Shown here one piece after another: positions 24,701-44,496 of a DNA stretch of 64,000 nucleotides. Source of the DNA: Pohlia nutans (lineage: Eukaryota > Streptophyta > Bryopsida > Bryales > Mniaceae). Under the pieces are notes generated by a model, which was not told where the DNA came from, ran no database searches, and saw only the letters and a list, made by a program, of their open reading frames with translations. Location: contig CM040090.1 in assembly GCA_022496805.1 (NCBI GenBank), forward strand, positions 16,486,001 through 16,550,000, given 5' to 3'. Position numbers and translations under genes: made by a program. Within the stretch, counting starts at the first letter, position 1, and each line of letters begins with the position of its first letter.

Positions 24701-27700
24701 GTACGGTCAAACTTCCAAAAATAACTGTAGTTCTTTTTTTTAATGAATTTAAAAGCATTAACCCTTGAAAATTTGAATAAATTCTAATTTTCACTTTTAG
24801 AGTTTAAAATTTAGCATGATTGATTGGTTAAAGTTGGTTTATATATTGTAATCTTCAAAAAACAAAAAGAAATGATGGAGGGAACATCATTACTTCCCCC
24901 AAATAGAAAATTTTATAACACTAAGATAATGTTGTGGTGATTCACTTTGAAAATTTCTCCCGAGTGGAGTTTAGCTCGGATTGACATAATTGAAATTGAG
25001 TTGGAAAGCAGACTTGGTGTAGTATTTTAAAATAAAATTAAAAAATTAAGAAATTAATCTTTTTGTTTCAAGCAGCCTGTTAGATTCAGGCAGCAACCAG
25101 AAAATGGTCATCTGGGCGTTTAGGGATTAAAACAAATTTTGAATATTAATAAACATATGGCTGAATTGGACTTCATGGTACTTTAGGGGTTAACTCCTAC
25201 TCGCCCAACCCAATCCATTTTCTAGATGATGTACATAATCAAACTTCTTTTTTCATTTCTCATGCTCTTTTTGTAATGTGGATTTTTTACTATAGATTTT
25301 ATAGGAAGTTAGCTTCATGCATGTGTGAACCAGTTAAAAAGGGGATGATTTGTGAAAGTTTTATACCTCACTTCATGTTATAGTGATTCACCAAAATTTT
25401 CTAAGATCTTAGTTCAAAAGTGAAATTGAAAAAGTCAACTCATGAAATTAAGCAACCCGAGAATCTCCAAAAATCTCCAAAAATCTGTAATGGTTCTACA
25501 TCACCTATGGGTTTAAGATTAAAAACAAAGTTAAAATTCGTATTGACACGTTTTTGATGAGCTATTGGGATCTCAAATTGGAACTTTCTACGTACAACAA
25601 AATGCCAAATATACACCAACGTATCTACTATCCCCAGGGTTAAGAACAGCAGGCTCAACCCTTGAGGTACAGTAGTTGAAAGTGTGAGTCGTTTGTGTGC
25701 ATGCAGAAAAGGGGAGGGTATTCCCTGCTGATTGCCAGGAAATAATATATTTGATTTATTTTTGCTTGAATCATGGGCCATGACACTTATTTGGGGTCCT
25801 ACTGGCTGAAGTGAATCAATGAAACCTTCTTGCAACTTCAAGCAACAAATTATTACCCTTAGTTTCTACTGAAGGGCATGTCGGTACATACGTGTCAAAT
25901 ATTTATGTATTTTTGGAAAAGTAAGAAATATTTGTAAATGTTTTATTCAAGTTTCTTGAAAAAAACTTTTTGAAGAGTTTTAGCATTTGTATTTGGAAAT
26001 AATTTCCGCCAAACTTGTTCTCCACCCACAATAATAAACCCAAGAAATACAACAAGATTGATCCAAATAATTATGACGCAGGTCATTTTTTGCCAATACT
26101 ATGCTACTTCACCAAGAATCTTCACTATTATAAGAAACTAAGCTTCAATCAGCTAATGGTTACAATATTGGATACTCGTTCCTACTATAGGGTCTAACAT
26201 ATGAGAGAAGGTAGACCTCACCACCCATGCCCTTAAAGTATAGATAAACAAACTACTCCCAAGAGACTTTCCATACACAATGGTCCCCATGACCAACGTT
26301 ACCATAAAGAAATTAAGTACACAATGATTGATTGTGAGCCGGAATTATAATCATGAATCTTACTTGCCTTACAATAGTAGTGTCTTGAGGTAAACTAATT
26401 ATTTTTTTGTTAGTTTTTGAAAGATCAAGGGTTCATGGATTTTAAATGAAAAATTCCATCAATCAAATTGAAAAAACATAGTTCAAATTGGACTAAATTT
26501 TATATAATTGGAATAATTGAAGAACATTACATGTGGTTGTTTGTAAAACAATATTAAAAATTATATCTTTAAAAATTAAACACAAAAGTCCCTAGTCTGC
26601 CCACTCAAAACTGTTAAAAAACATGAGTTTTGTTGTAGGTTTATATGTTGTTTAATAGCTAAAGAACCAAGGAAGTTTCAACATTTGCATTTGGTAATTC
26701 AGTTAAGTTGAAAGCAATTGCATCCAGTGCATCATATGTCATTGATTGAATAGCATGAATTTTTTCTAAATACCATGTTATGTAGTGTATTTTGGTTTAG
26801 TAGTGTTGAATGAACAATTAATTTATATTAGCATGGATGTATACATACTATAGACCTATCAAATACATGAGTATCAACTTTGAAGTGGTTGCATTTTTTA
26901 AATCACTAAAAGACTAAATGGCCTAATAGGGCAATTTCAATATTTGGGTAAAGTTCCCTCAATGACAATTTTGAGTCTAATATTTTAAAATTTTGAGTGA
27001 ATGTGAAGAATTTCAAGAGCTCTGTGGGAATTCAATTTTTTCCCACATCGGTAGAAAAAGTTGTTTTGCTCAAACCCATTTTTCGCGACACCGGGAAGCT
27101 TGGGAAATGTACTACACTACTTCCAATAGCTCTAAAATGTGATATGGAAGCAAGTGGCATAATTACTTGGGATGGGAAAAAGAAACTCTCCGTAGTTCAA
27201 AAATTTCATTCCAAGAGGAGTCAAATTTCTAGCCTAGTTGGGCAAGGTGGGAAAAAAATAACTTCTTTTAGAGATAAAAATGAGAGGTTTTATTTTTTTT
27301 GTAATTTATTTTTCTATTTTAGAAAGAGACAAGAATCTTTGTCTTTACCATTTGGATTAAGACATTTAACAAAACCAAGTTCACAGTAAAATTAAATGTG
27401 TTTGGCAATGGTTTGCACCTCCTCTACTTGCAATATTGTTTTCAATATGTTAAATCATTCTCAAAATTCCCAAATTTGGTATACAAGTAATTAACATTGT
27501 GTAGATTATGAAAGTGAAGAGTGACAAGTTTATGTAGTGGAACATTTTCAAAATAGGAAGAAAAACATGCAACTGGAAATTTGGACGAGTTTCATTTTGC
27601 CCACACATTCTCACTTCAAACATACATATCTTCTAATCTATGAAGTCAAAGATTGTGAAATTTTTTGTGAACATTCCTTTGGTATTAAAAGACAAGTTTC

Positions 27701-27753
27701 TCCAGTTGGATTGTGAAAAATAAAGTTATTTTTGAATCTGTGCCTTAAGGATT
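18707..27753. other. 9-kb gene desert
   Basis: I see no gene. The stretch is AT-rich, with scattered TTAA-MITE ends (about 20095, 24573, 25117, 25180, 25645), a short tandem repeat (CACACGGCTTTCACATTTTT type, about 19156-19200), and a G-run at about 23571. The longest open frame (26997-27389, 130 codons) is Lys/Phe-rich with no recognisable domain. Confidence 0.5.
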
Positions 27754-28049
27754 AAGGTCGAGGCACCTAAAACCGATCACTTAAGCTATCTACACTATTT
27801 TTGGACCAGCCATTAATAGGGTGATATTTTTCCTGGGTTGGAAGTTAGTTTTCGCGGAGAATGCAAATTTTTCCATGAATTATTTCCCAATATTTAAATT
27901 TGTACAATTTTTCAAAGTGAAAAGTACTTCAGAACCCAAAACCGATCACATGCTCTAATGTACAAATGAGGTACATCTTCCCTTTCAAAATCTAGAAATT
28001 AGGCCTGATCGGTTTTAGGTACCTGGTCGGCTTTAGGTGCCTCGACCTT
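27754..28049. mobile_element. 296-bp MITE, copy 2
   Basis: It is nearly identical to 5967-6262, differing at only a few bases by eye. It has the same AAGGTCGAGGCACCTAAA inverted termini. Confidence 0.8.
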
Positions 28050-28483
28050 AGACATGGGAGCATTTTAGTGTTTTTTGAGCAAAATAGTCCCGGTCCTCTG
28101 TGGGTTAAACATTTGTGTATCACATGTCATTTTCAATAAATCCAAGATTTTGGGATTAATATGGTCTTCATAACTAGGTAGAACACTGAAACCCAAAATC
28201 CAAACATCCCAAACCAAAACCTAAGAGTGTAAAAAGGGCTATATTAGTACAACTGTTGTTTTTTTGGAACACAATGGATAGTCCCTGCCTAAAAGGCACA
28301 ACCCAATGAACAAATTCATACTAAAAGCGTGAGGGACACTTCCATAACGGTGAACATGGTTCAGATTATACATAAAAAGGAGCTTCCAAGTTCCTGGAAA
28401 GTACCATAATAAACATCCTTATCACCGGTTGTTATTGCCTGCATCAACAAGCCAAAGTTTGCCGTCACTCAAGGACTACCTCT
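28050..28483. other. 3' flank of the malic enzyme gene
   Basis: No coding sequence is seen. This stretch should contain the 3'UTR of the minus-strand NADP-malic enzyme gene. Confidence 0.4.
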
Positions 28484-35519
<7,036 letters not shown>

Positions 35520-35534
35520 CTCTGATTACAACCT

Positions 35535-36161
35535 CTGCATTACAGCATTATTCATACACTGTCCATCCCAACCCTCTGTAATGGCACTGGGCTTGGCTTC
35601 TAAATGCACTCTCAGTTGACAGATATGCAAATACAGAGAAGGCGAACTGTGCTTTCCAAATCAGGCAGGCAGAATATCACTACACTACTTAACCCCCTCT
35701 CTCCTGACACGACAACGATTTGCATGTTGACAACTTGCAATGTCAGGAAAGAGGGTTGAGTGTGCCATTTCCAGAAGCAAGGTATATTCTCCGAAGCATA
35801 TAATGTAATCGACACCCAACGCAAAGGAACAAAGTATACAGCAAAAGAATCGTTCAATACGAACTTTTGCACAAAGATCAACAACCGATTTCAAAAGGGA
35901 GATGAAGAATCTCCAACAAAACAGAATGCCACTAAATCTGTACCTTACAATGACAACAAAATCTTCCCGGTAAATTACCCTACGAACTTTTGCACAAAGA
36001 TCAATATGAATCACAAGGAAGAGGAAGAATCTCCAACAAAACAGAATGCCACTAAATCCGTACCTTGGAATGAAAACAAATCTTCCCAGCTCAAGAACCG
36101 CAAATTCAAAACCAAGCTCCAGATCTATGCTACAACAGAAACGAGTAATCACCAAACTTAC
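35535..36161 (-). other. probable 5'UTR intron of the malic enzyme gene, with an internal tandem repeat
   Basis: On the minus strand a GTTTGGTAAGTTTGG donor lies at 36161 and an AATGCAG|AGG acceptor at 35535, 15 nt before the start codon. Inside are two direct copies of about 115 bp (about 35861-35975 and 35984-36098), sharing GAATCTCCAACAAAACAGAA and GCCACTAAATC. The open frame seen across it on the minus strand (35685-36263) is not like any known protein. Confidence 0.5.
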
Positions 36162-36263
36162 CAAACGATCTTCAAAGGCGAGAGATAGAGAGAAACACGG
36201 GAAACCCCAATCAGGCTGCGAGACAAATGTCCTCCTGTAAGACGAAGTGTAGACAATGCCCAC

Positions 36264-36825
36264 TCACTTATGCACCTTGCAAGCTGCTGGTTGCCAAAAC
36301 GACGGGCTTTATCACATGAAGCAAGGTGGGCGCTTTTCCAATCCCACCAACCAGTTACAATTAACTTATGATGCAGCCCTGGCTTGAAAATCAAACTGGG
36401 CGTGCACTTGGACGCGAATGGAATAACTCAGCCTCGAACTTTCCGTGTGTGATGCACTTTGAACTCGTTTTTTTTCTCCGGGATTAAGTTAGCAGTAAGT
36501 TTCTTGGTCTTGTATTTGAGTGTGTGTCAAAGGGAATCATAAAGGTTCAAGTTTTGTATAAGTTTTCATAATGTATTCTGGTGCCTTACGGCAGCCCAAT
36601 CGACGGACATGGTGAGCACATCTGTCTATGGATTGACTCCGAGATCACGGTGTGCTGTAAAGTCGGTACGTGTAGGCACTTTTGAAGGAAAAAGAAAAAG
36701 AAAAAGAAAAAACCTGCTGTGGCCAAGGTATCTGAGGATGAGGTCAAAGGTCACTCATACAGCATTCAAGATAACTATACTTTGAAGGGAGCATTTACTT
36801 TAGTCCTTAAGAGCGTGCATTTACT
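36264..36825. other. upstream flank of the malic enzyme gene
   Basis: This should hold the malic enzyme promoter on the minus strand. A short GAAAAA repeat occurs at about 36687-36712. No gene is seen. Confidence 0.4.
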
Positions 36826-37385
36826 TTAACCCTTTAACGTCCCGATTCAACACTGTTTTCAAAGATTTGTTATAAAATGGTTGATGAAAAACGGAAATGG
36901 AGTTGATGTACAAAACAAAGTTGCAAATGTCAATGTGTCAATGTGTAATAACATCCGTATGGTTGGATTCATCATATTTATTATTAATATTTTTAAAGTA
37001 GTTTTGCAAGGTTTTCTCTTGAAATTCAATTAAAAATCCAAAATTAACATACAAAAATTTAAAAATATAGTAATGAAATTAGAATGACATGCCCTACGAG
37101 ACGGTATGGTTTCCATTATTTGATTCTACTTACTATGGAAAATCATATTTAAGGTCTTTCTTTTTGAACTAAGATTGAAACTTGACATTAATCACTTTTG
37201 TAATTTTTCAAAAATTCACATTATCTTATTTGGAAGATCCATACCGTACAAATGGTATTCAACTAGCACAAGAATGAAAAAAAAAAAAAAAAAAATGGAT
37301 GAAAAACATCCAATACCTACAGAAATCGAGCTGCTGAAATTCATCAGGCGTCCAGAATCTAGACGCCGGCGCGCTAAAGGGTTAA
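36826..37385. mobile_element. TTAA-bounded element, CGTCC subtype
   Basis: The left end is TTAACCCTTTAACGTCCC and the right end CGCTAAAGGGTTAA. The interior is AT-rich and non-coding. Confidence 0.55.
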
Positions 37386-37436
37386 CAACTCCGTGCACTC
37401 TCCCGTCTCTCGTCAAAACCCTCCCGGTCTCGGTAA

Positions 37437-37834
37437 GAGCATCCTCAGTCCTCTCCCTCCACAGTTCCCGGAAATGAGCTTTTGCAGAGAGGCCTGCAAA
37501 GGAGCGGGAGCATGAGCAGGGAGGAGGGTCCAACGTATCTCCCGTCAACTGCCCCGGCAAGGAACTTATGCTACTACGTGGGCAGCCAGGTAGCGCAGGG
37601 ACTCCAGGTTGTTAAAATCTCGTTGGCTTGCAGACAATCAGGGACTCTGTCAGGACTGCTACCGGGAGGACTTTCTCTCACGGCAAACAAGCAAAAATTG
37701 CCGAGAGCGGGAGGTGCTATGGCGTGAGCTGCGCAGTGACGGGACAGATACCGAGAGCGTTGGCCCGCGCCATGGGATTCCGCGCCCGCCAGTTGCCGTT
37801 GTAGTGAGCATTCATCTCAAGACTGATGATGCTC
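37437..37834. mobile_element. GC-rich Tourist-like MITE
   Basis: The inverted ends GAGCATCCTCAGTC and GACTGATGATGCTC are flanked by TAA on both sides (37434-37436, 37835-37837). Open frames inside it are compositional and not regarded as genes. Confidence 0.75.
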
Positions 37835-38192
37835 TAAGTTTTCCCTATTTGACGTGAGCGCTTCCTCCTCCCTGTACATACAATCAATGCAACCTTGGAT
37901 TCGGAAAGAGTGAAGATTCGGGATTTGGCCTGCCTTGCTGAACTGTTGACTCTCCTTCGGTGATCCGGAAGCCTCCCTGTGGCAGCTGAATCCTCGGAAT
38001 ACGCGCCAACGAGGCGCTGCAAGCGGTGAGCGGGAGGAAGTGGCGGGCATCGCGTTGGAGCTTCGGGGCGGCATCAACTCCCTGTACCGAAATAACTGTC
38101 AACAGGGACCCGTCATATTGCCTTTGGAGGGCACGAATCTGAATAATTTACTAAAATAATATAAAATTACTTAGTTTACTAATTAGTTTATT
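37835..38192. other. intergenic DNA between the MITE and the first CACTA element
   Basis: Short overlapping frames occur on both strands but none is convincing. It ends in AT-rich DNA at the CACTA target site. Confidence 0.4.
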
Positions 38193-38939
38193 CACTACTA
38201 GGAGAGGAGTCAAAATATGACTGGGGTTTATGACTGAAAACGGGCATAAACTGACCTAATGACTACTACCAATTTCAGTCATCAACCCAGTCATAACGGA
38301 CAACAAAAATTTCTAAAAATACTCTAGTCATATCTACGGGCATACGTTCGCAGTGGTGCGTTCCCAAAATATTTTTTGGGACCTCGATTATCGGCAGCCC
38401 GTAAATGAGACTATTTTTAGTCATATATATGTGACTAGGAATAGTCAGAACAATCTAACTAGATCTAGTCAGAGAATTCAACTCAATGACTAAAATGTCA
38501 TAATTTAATGATGTCATAATATGACTATCAGTAGTTGCAGAATATGGTCGTGATGACTAGAATTAGTCATTCGTTTGGTTTAGATATTCGTAAAGGCTCG
38601 TCACTCATTCACATTTGTATGACTAGTTGTAGTCAAAACTTTAGATAGATTCAACTTTACGCCCGACCATATGATTGAATAAAAGCTTTATTTTTAAACA
38701 AAATTCCTCAGAAACTGACTGTGCATAGTCATCGCTTTCAAACACGTGACTACAGCTAATGACTACATATAGTCATTTTGGTTCACATATCATAGTCATG
38801 AGATCCAAAAAGTTAAGGAGACTAAGTAACTAATTATAGTCTGCTCATAGAAATCAATGACTACAATCAGCGTCAATGTCTAATATCCATACTGTTCTAA
38901 TTGCATTGAACAGTGCCCTATTTTAGCCAACGCAATTGC

Positions 38940-39221
38940 TCATGGATGCTTTAAGAATTGGGTGGGCCACAATATAAAGCTATCTACTGCTTGTCCCATC
39001 TTCGTGATGGAAGGGTCGTCCAATTCTACACTGGAATAGAGAAGGTAGTCGTTGTTGCTCTTCTGCACCTCCACGAAGACACACCTTTCTGGAATTGTGA
39101 CCCCATGCAATTTGGCTCCTTCCAAGTTAATCACCTTCCCAATACCAACCACTTGTTCTTCTTTCCCGTCTGCAACACCCATGATTTCATTAACATTGCC
39201 TTTGCTAAATTCCGAAGGCAA
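38940..39221 (-). pseudogene. DUF8039-like exon of a CACTA ORF1 gene
   Basis: The 93-codon frame has the pattern GxVxxLxGxxLHGVxI, a hydrophobic VEV strand, then LDDPSITKMGQAVDSFILWP. This matches the domain at 60730-61074 of the larger element (LHCRLI ... DDPVVDRLGGALNSITKWP) and the plant transposon domain I know as DUF8039. A Lys/Arg-rich segment at about 39441-39640 on the same strand may be the preceding exon, as in the larger element. Confidence 0.6.
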
Positions 39222-39763
39222 TGAGGCTTAGTCCTTTTATCCACTTGTCTGCAATATATTCCACGAACACTTGTAAATAATGGAATGAGGACTGCCACGA
39301 AAACTAAGCATGTAACTGTTTAAGAAAGAACCAAGTGGGTAGTACTTCGGCTTTCCTTACCTTTGATGTGCTCTTGTCCTGATGAGCCCCTACTTTGTCA
39401 TCCTTACTATCTTTTGCCACGACAGCAGGATTCCTTGATTTCACTTATGTTTCCCACCCTTTCGCCGTGTCTTCCTTTCCTGAGCAGCAGGGGATCTCTT
39501 CTGTGTCCTCATCTGCTCCCGCTCATTAGGGGACCCCTTCTCTCTCCTCTTGTAATGGCTAGCCATACCCTTCTCTGTCCGGGGTATCTTCTGCTCACCC
39601 CCGCTGATTTCAAGCTTCTGTACTTCTTCCATCTGCACATCGTCTCTTCCTTCAGACTCGTGTTTATCCCAGTATAAACAACCACAGTCAGTTATGAAAA
39701 CATGTAGAGTTAAAGGGGACTTCTTGACTAATTCTAGTCAGCAATGTAAAAACGTGACTAACT

Positions 39764-40177
39764 TTAGTCATAAATTCCATAAGCATGACTAGCACTAGTC
39801 ATTTTGACCCAAACCCTAAACTCTAAAATCGCCCTCACAGCTCCTGTTGACGGGGCCGCTGTCTTCGCAGCTATCGATTTTTTCGCGACCTCCGCCTCCA
39901 CGTCGCTTTCTCCGCTGTCACTGACTGCTTCCTCCTCTGCATTAGGCTCCTCCGCTATAGACGACGGCGTGCTATTGAGATCTAATTTTGGTGAGGACTT
40001 CGCCGCCTCTGCCTCCGCTTTGGATTCCTCGCTACTGATGCTTTCTTGCTTCTCATCAGACTCTTCATCCTTCGATTCTTCCTCCTTCCACTCTTCATGT
40101 TGAGAATCTTCTTCATTCGATTCTTCCTCCTTTGACGGCTCGCTTTCCGGCATCGTGGGCTTCTTCGATTTTGCCAT
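39764..40177 (-). CDS. acidic low-complexity protein in CACTA 1
   Basis: From the ATG at 40177 the 137-aa product starts MAKSKKPTMPESEPSKEEES. It is dominated by Glu, Ser, Asp and Lys for about 100 residues. It may be an N-terminal exon of the element's ORF1 or a captured host fragment. No catalytic domain is visible. A conventional start context and low-complexity acidic character are all that can be stated. Confidence 0.4.
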   Translation of the reverse strand: MAKSKKPTMPESEPSKEEESNEEDSQHEEWKEEESKDEESDEKQESISSEESKAEAEAAKSSPKLDLNSTPSSIAEEPNAEEEAVSDSGESDVEAEVAKKSIAAKTAAPSTGAVRAILEFRVWVKMTSASHAYGIYD

Positions 40178-40573
40178 GGCGACAGAGCTTCCAAGTGCGA
40201 CGACGAGATGCAAATGAATTTTGAACAGTGGTCTCCATTTTTCAAATTCCAGCAAGGATAAGGTCAGTCTAAGTACAACAATCCTATGCAATGATGATTG
40301 AAGGGGTTGGGTGAGGGAGTGGGGAAGTGGAGTTGTGGAGTGAAAGTGAAATTCAAACCACTTAGGGTTTTGAAATCAATGGGTGGCAGCTGCGTTTAGG
40401 TGGCAGGTACGTTTAGGGTGCGGAATTATCGCTGCCGCCGCCACGTGTTTGTAGACATTGCAATGCTATTAATAGTTCATCGTTATCCATCGAAAACTAG
40501 GTTTAGTCACCCAGTCTGCTTCGTTGACTAGTCGTACTCAGGAGTTCTACATCCATGACTAGATGTACGCACG

Positions 40574-40774
40574 TCATTGACAATTTTGAAATAGTGCTAG
40601 AGTAAGTATATTTAGCTCTTCCTCAAACGATGCCCTATAAAGCAACGCGTCAAGGCACTCAAACGCATTAGGAATCTGAAGTATTTCTAGAATGAAGCGA
40701 TCTGTTGGACCCAACAAATTTGAGTCACCCTTATACTCTTGAAACTTGGACACTTCTTCCTCTATCGATGACAT
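40574..40774 (-). pseudogene. short coiled-coil-like frame in CACTA 1
   Basis: This 66-codon frame (MSSIEEEVSKFQEY...) is on the same strand as the other ORF1 parts. Position and size resemble the small frame at 55708-56043 in the larger element, which also precedes ORF1. It is not otherwise recognised. Confidence 0.3.
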
Positions 40775-41247
40775 CTTTACTAGAAGCTGTAAGGTCTCCT
40801 GGCTCAGACCCTCGCTTGCAAATTAAGAACAAGTGCAATATTTCTCACTTTTCGTGAATTTGCCATCCACAACTCGCAAAGAGTTCATGTCCAATTGTAT
40901 TGATCGTATTGTACAGAACCTAATTTAGATGAGGGCATCACCAAAACAAGAGAGGAACATTGCATGAAATCCTTCAAGATTACAAAGAGTATGCACCTAA
41001 GCAATATAATTCTTACACAGTAATATAAGATAAACTAAGTACTACGTTTGGTCATCATTTTAGATTTAAGGACTAGCTATTAGCACGAGACAGAAAGAAT
41101 AGTCAGGAAAGTAAATAAAACGACTAAGTATAGTCACCATTCTGGAAAAGCTTACTAACAGAGCTACACATGAGGTTGTATTCTAACAATTTAGGAAAAA
41201 TAACGGACTCAAGGTGACGTGTATACTACAGGCGGTATGCGAATGAA

Positions 41248-41787
41248 ATGAGTCGACAAGAAGAGGCTAGAAAAGAATTCCGAAGACAAAGCAGGAGAAG
41301 ACTTCCTGATTATCCCATAGATTTACGACAAGAATCCTTCAATACGTGGTTACAAAATGCTGTATCTGAAAACAATGCGATGGGGAATGATGTCTCTGGC
41401 GATATACTTGCACTGTTACTGCCTCCTACACGAGAAGCAAAGGGATACAAGGCGATGCATGCATACGGCAATCATATACGAGTACACGGAGCAGAAGCAG
41501 ATATGTCCACATGTGACAGTGGAGTAGCGGCTACGTTTCTTCAATCTTGTCGCGCTAGTTCTAGTGACTGGAACATGAGGACACTAAATCTGGAGTATGA
41601 GGGGTGGGTGGACAAAATTATCAGCGTAGACTACGGGAAATTTGAAGTGGTGGTGTTGTATTGCACACGGGCACAAGCAAACAAGAGGGGAGCTTGGGCT
41701 ACAATGAAATGTGACAAATATGGATTCACATTGTTGAGATTTGATCGCTCGACATTCCTGTCTACAGTGACTAAGAGTAGTTTTTAA
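41248..41787 (+). pseudogene. tnp2 C-terminal remnant (DUF4216-like)
   Basis: The translated segment includes MHAYGNHIRV, CDSGVAATFLQSCRA, YEGWVDKIISVDYGKFEVVVLYC and MKCDKYGFTLLRFDRS. It aligns with the DUF4216 end of the tnp2 gene in the larger element (MYAYGNHLRV ... VDYGQYEVVVLYC ... MKRDDYGFTTVNFQR). The upstream Transposase_21 and DUF4218 parts are missing, so this is a deletion remnant. Confidence 0.75.
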
Positions 41788-42745
41788 AGTGCAGCAAATT
41801 ATGGCTAATTCCACATTGCTAATTATTCTACATTGCCAAGGTATACAATTGGACTTGCCTTATAGTTATTTTCAACGTCACTGATTGAAGCTAGAACATA
41901 CATGCGCACTACCTCAAATTAAAATTCAAGATGAATATCAAAACACATCTAAACCAATGATTGAGAAAAAATTCAGCATGGACGTGAAACACGCACAACT
42001 TGAAAAAAAAAGCTGATAAAAAAGAGGGAGAGGTAGAGTAAACAAAAGTGGAAAGAATACATGAGGGGAAGAAGCGCTGTAGTCAAAATAAAACTATCCT
42101 AGTCAAAAAGAGAAAAACAATACATCAATGCAAAGTAGATAAATGACAAGTATTTGAACAAGGTGCAAAAAGAGCTGCAGTGACTGTAGACAGTAAGAAG
42201 GGTATCTGGAAAAAATATCCATGACATCTGAATTGCAAAAATGATATAAAAATGTAAGAAGAAAAAAAATTATGGAATGAAAAAAAAAAAAAAAACAAAA
42301 AAAAACAAAACACGCTAGTTTGTTTTTAATAAAAAGCTAAAAAATACAATATATAAATGTTAAAACCTCAAAGGAACAAAAGAAATTCGAAAGAAAACCC
42401 TAAACTAAAGGAAGGAAAGTCAAATTGAAATAATAAATCGAACATAAACAGAGGATATAAATTTGAATTAAAACCATAAAGGCCCCACTCTAAAACCCAC
42501 TTACAAATGGCTGCCCAAAACTATAGTCACATAACTACTAATTCTAGTCATATGGCTGCCACGGAAGAATACGTTCCCCTACTACGTTCCCATTGAGGTT
42601 CCGTGTAAATATGACTAAAATCATAGTCATGTGATGACTATACACTGTTCTAGTCACCAAAGTAGTTACTGGTAAGTCATATCTAACTGATAGTCATATC
42701 TAGTCATATGGCCATAGTCATATTTCGTATGCTCTCCTAGTAGTG

Positions 42746-44496
42746 ATTACTTAGTTTATTTATAAATAAAATTAATTTTTATTTAATTCTAGGGTAGGGT
42801 GGTTTTTAGGATAACTAAATAATAGTATATATTTCGGATTACGAAATATTTATACTTTGAAAATACACAAACACTAAGTGTATTCCAAAAACACCACAAC
42901 CACATGAAAAGGTTGATGTCAAAAGATGATTTGAAGACGGATACATAATTGGTCAGCATGAATGACAATGGCAAGCGTTTAAAAACATTCACATCCTAAT
43001 CTGAGCGCAATAATTCAAAACAATGTGTCAAATGTGTAAACTGCAATTGGAGGTAGACTTAAGGATTATAGACTTTTTGTTAAACTTGTCGCTATATTCT
43101 CCATGCTAAGCAAACTCACAATTTTTTACTCATAATGCATGTAGTTTATAAACAAAGCTAACATTCTTGGAAAGAAACAATCTATATTAATGGCCAATAG
43201 CTACTCAAAATTCCCCAACATTGATTGACTTAGATATTGCAATTCCAATTTTACATGGATCATAATGAAAAATCTCTTCCTACATTCTATTAAAGTATTT
43301 TCATTACATTTGTACTACACATCCATGCACCTGCACAAACACCTAAGGCAACCATCCCATTGTCGTAGTGATTTTCAAAATTGAAAAAGACCTAATTTTC
43401 TTAAAGCATCTCATTTTGAGCGAAGTAGCTATCGCAAGTACATACCTTCTTCATTAAAAAATTAAACAAAAACATCCTCATCCAATAATAACAATGGAAA
43501 GGAACAAGATCATGTACGGAATCTAAGAAATAATTTATAATAAGTGGATAAATGCATGTAAATCCGATCCCTTACAATATTGTGTTTTTTGTTACAACGT
43601 GAACTACTATTATGTCTCTCAAAAAGAGAATCTATAACAAGTGCATCATCACGATTCAAAAAATATGCTGCAAAACTAACAAGTCATCTTCATACTCTTC
43701 AATGTTCCGTTTCCTTGTAACAACAAATTCCTATCCAAACATTCAATCTAAATAATTCAAACCATAAAGGCTAAAAAGAAAAAATGCCTACGTATGATGA
43801 AAAAAAAAAAAAAAGAAGTTAAAAAGTACAACAAGCCCATACAAAAGACACTTAAACAAGATATCGATTGATTAACCTTACACTAAAAATTGTCAAAATG
43901 CACAAGAAGCACCTAAAAAGTTGGCGACCCTGTAGACTAATTCCAATTCTAAGTAAGAGTCATAAAGAACATAATAATCTCATTGCGCGAAATCCTCTCA
44001 CACACTTTATAACACACTACCTATGGGCCACTCTCACAACCATTTCTTTCTATTATATGCTCAAGGAGTGCACTTAAAGTTAGGATTAGGAATATACGTG
44101 AGTGCGTTTTAATAGCATACCCCCTACAATACTTGGCCTTAAAATAGTTTTTAAATTACGATTTTTTAGGTGTTGAATCATTACGTATATATCTATCATT
44201 TGGTATAAAGTTTAGACCCAAAAGTTTTTTAAATCTTATAAAAAAAATGATAGAAGTTTACACTAAAATGTGTTTTTTTTTGCTTCAAAAATTAATTTAA
44301 AAATATTTACAAGTGATCATTTTTTGAAATTTATACAACAAGAACTTTAGATTGTGTTCAACAACTTCATATTTCTTTTACAATTTTCAAATGATTTTTT
44401 AGTACATACATAGGGGGGTCAAAAGTATGCACTCACGTGATTCCTAGTCTTAACTTTAAGTGCACTCTCCGAGATTATATGATCTTGAAGCTCTCA
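42746..44496. other. AT-rich DNA between CACTA 1 and a MITE
   Basis: No gene is seen. The stretch has long A-runs (about 43798-43815) and short open frames only. Confidence 0.5.

Larger units (their letters stand above)
38193..42745. mobile_element. CACTA transposon 1, internally deleted (4,553 bp)
   Basis: The element begins CACTACTAGGAGAG and ends with the exact inverse CTCTCCTAGTAGTG. It is flanked by the 3-bp duplication ATT (38190-38192 and 42746-42748), the hallmark of CACTA insertion. Subterminal regions are crowded with TGACTA and TAGTCA motifs, as expected for binding sites of the element's own protein. Inside are remnants of an ORF1-type gene on the minus strand (DUF8039-like) and of tnp2 on the plus strand (DUF4216-like). 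The Transposase_21 core is absent, so the element must rely on another transposase. Confidence 0.9.

Noticed and set aside
26997..27389. 130-codon open frame in the gene desert
   Set aside because: Its composition follows local AT-rich sequence, it has no recognisable domain, and no splice or start context supports it.
35685..36263. 192-codon minus-strand frame upstream of the malic enzyme
   Set aside because: It lies in the probable leader intron, reads through a tandem repeat, and resembles no protein.
37482..37857. Overlapping frames in the GC-rich MITE
   Set aside because: They lie inside a TAA-flanked Tourist-like MITE and reflect base composition.
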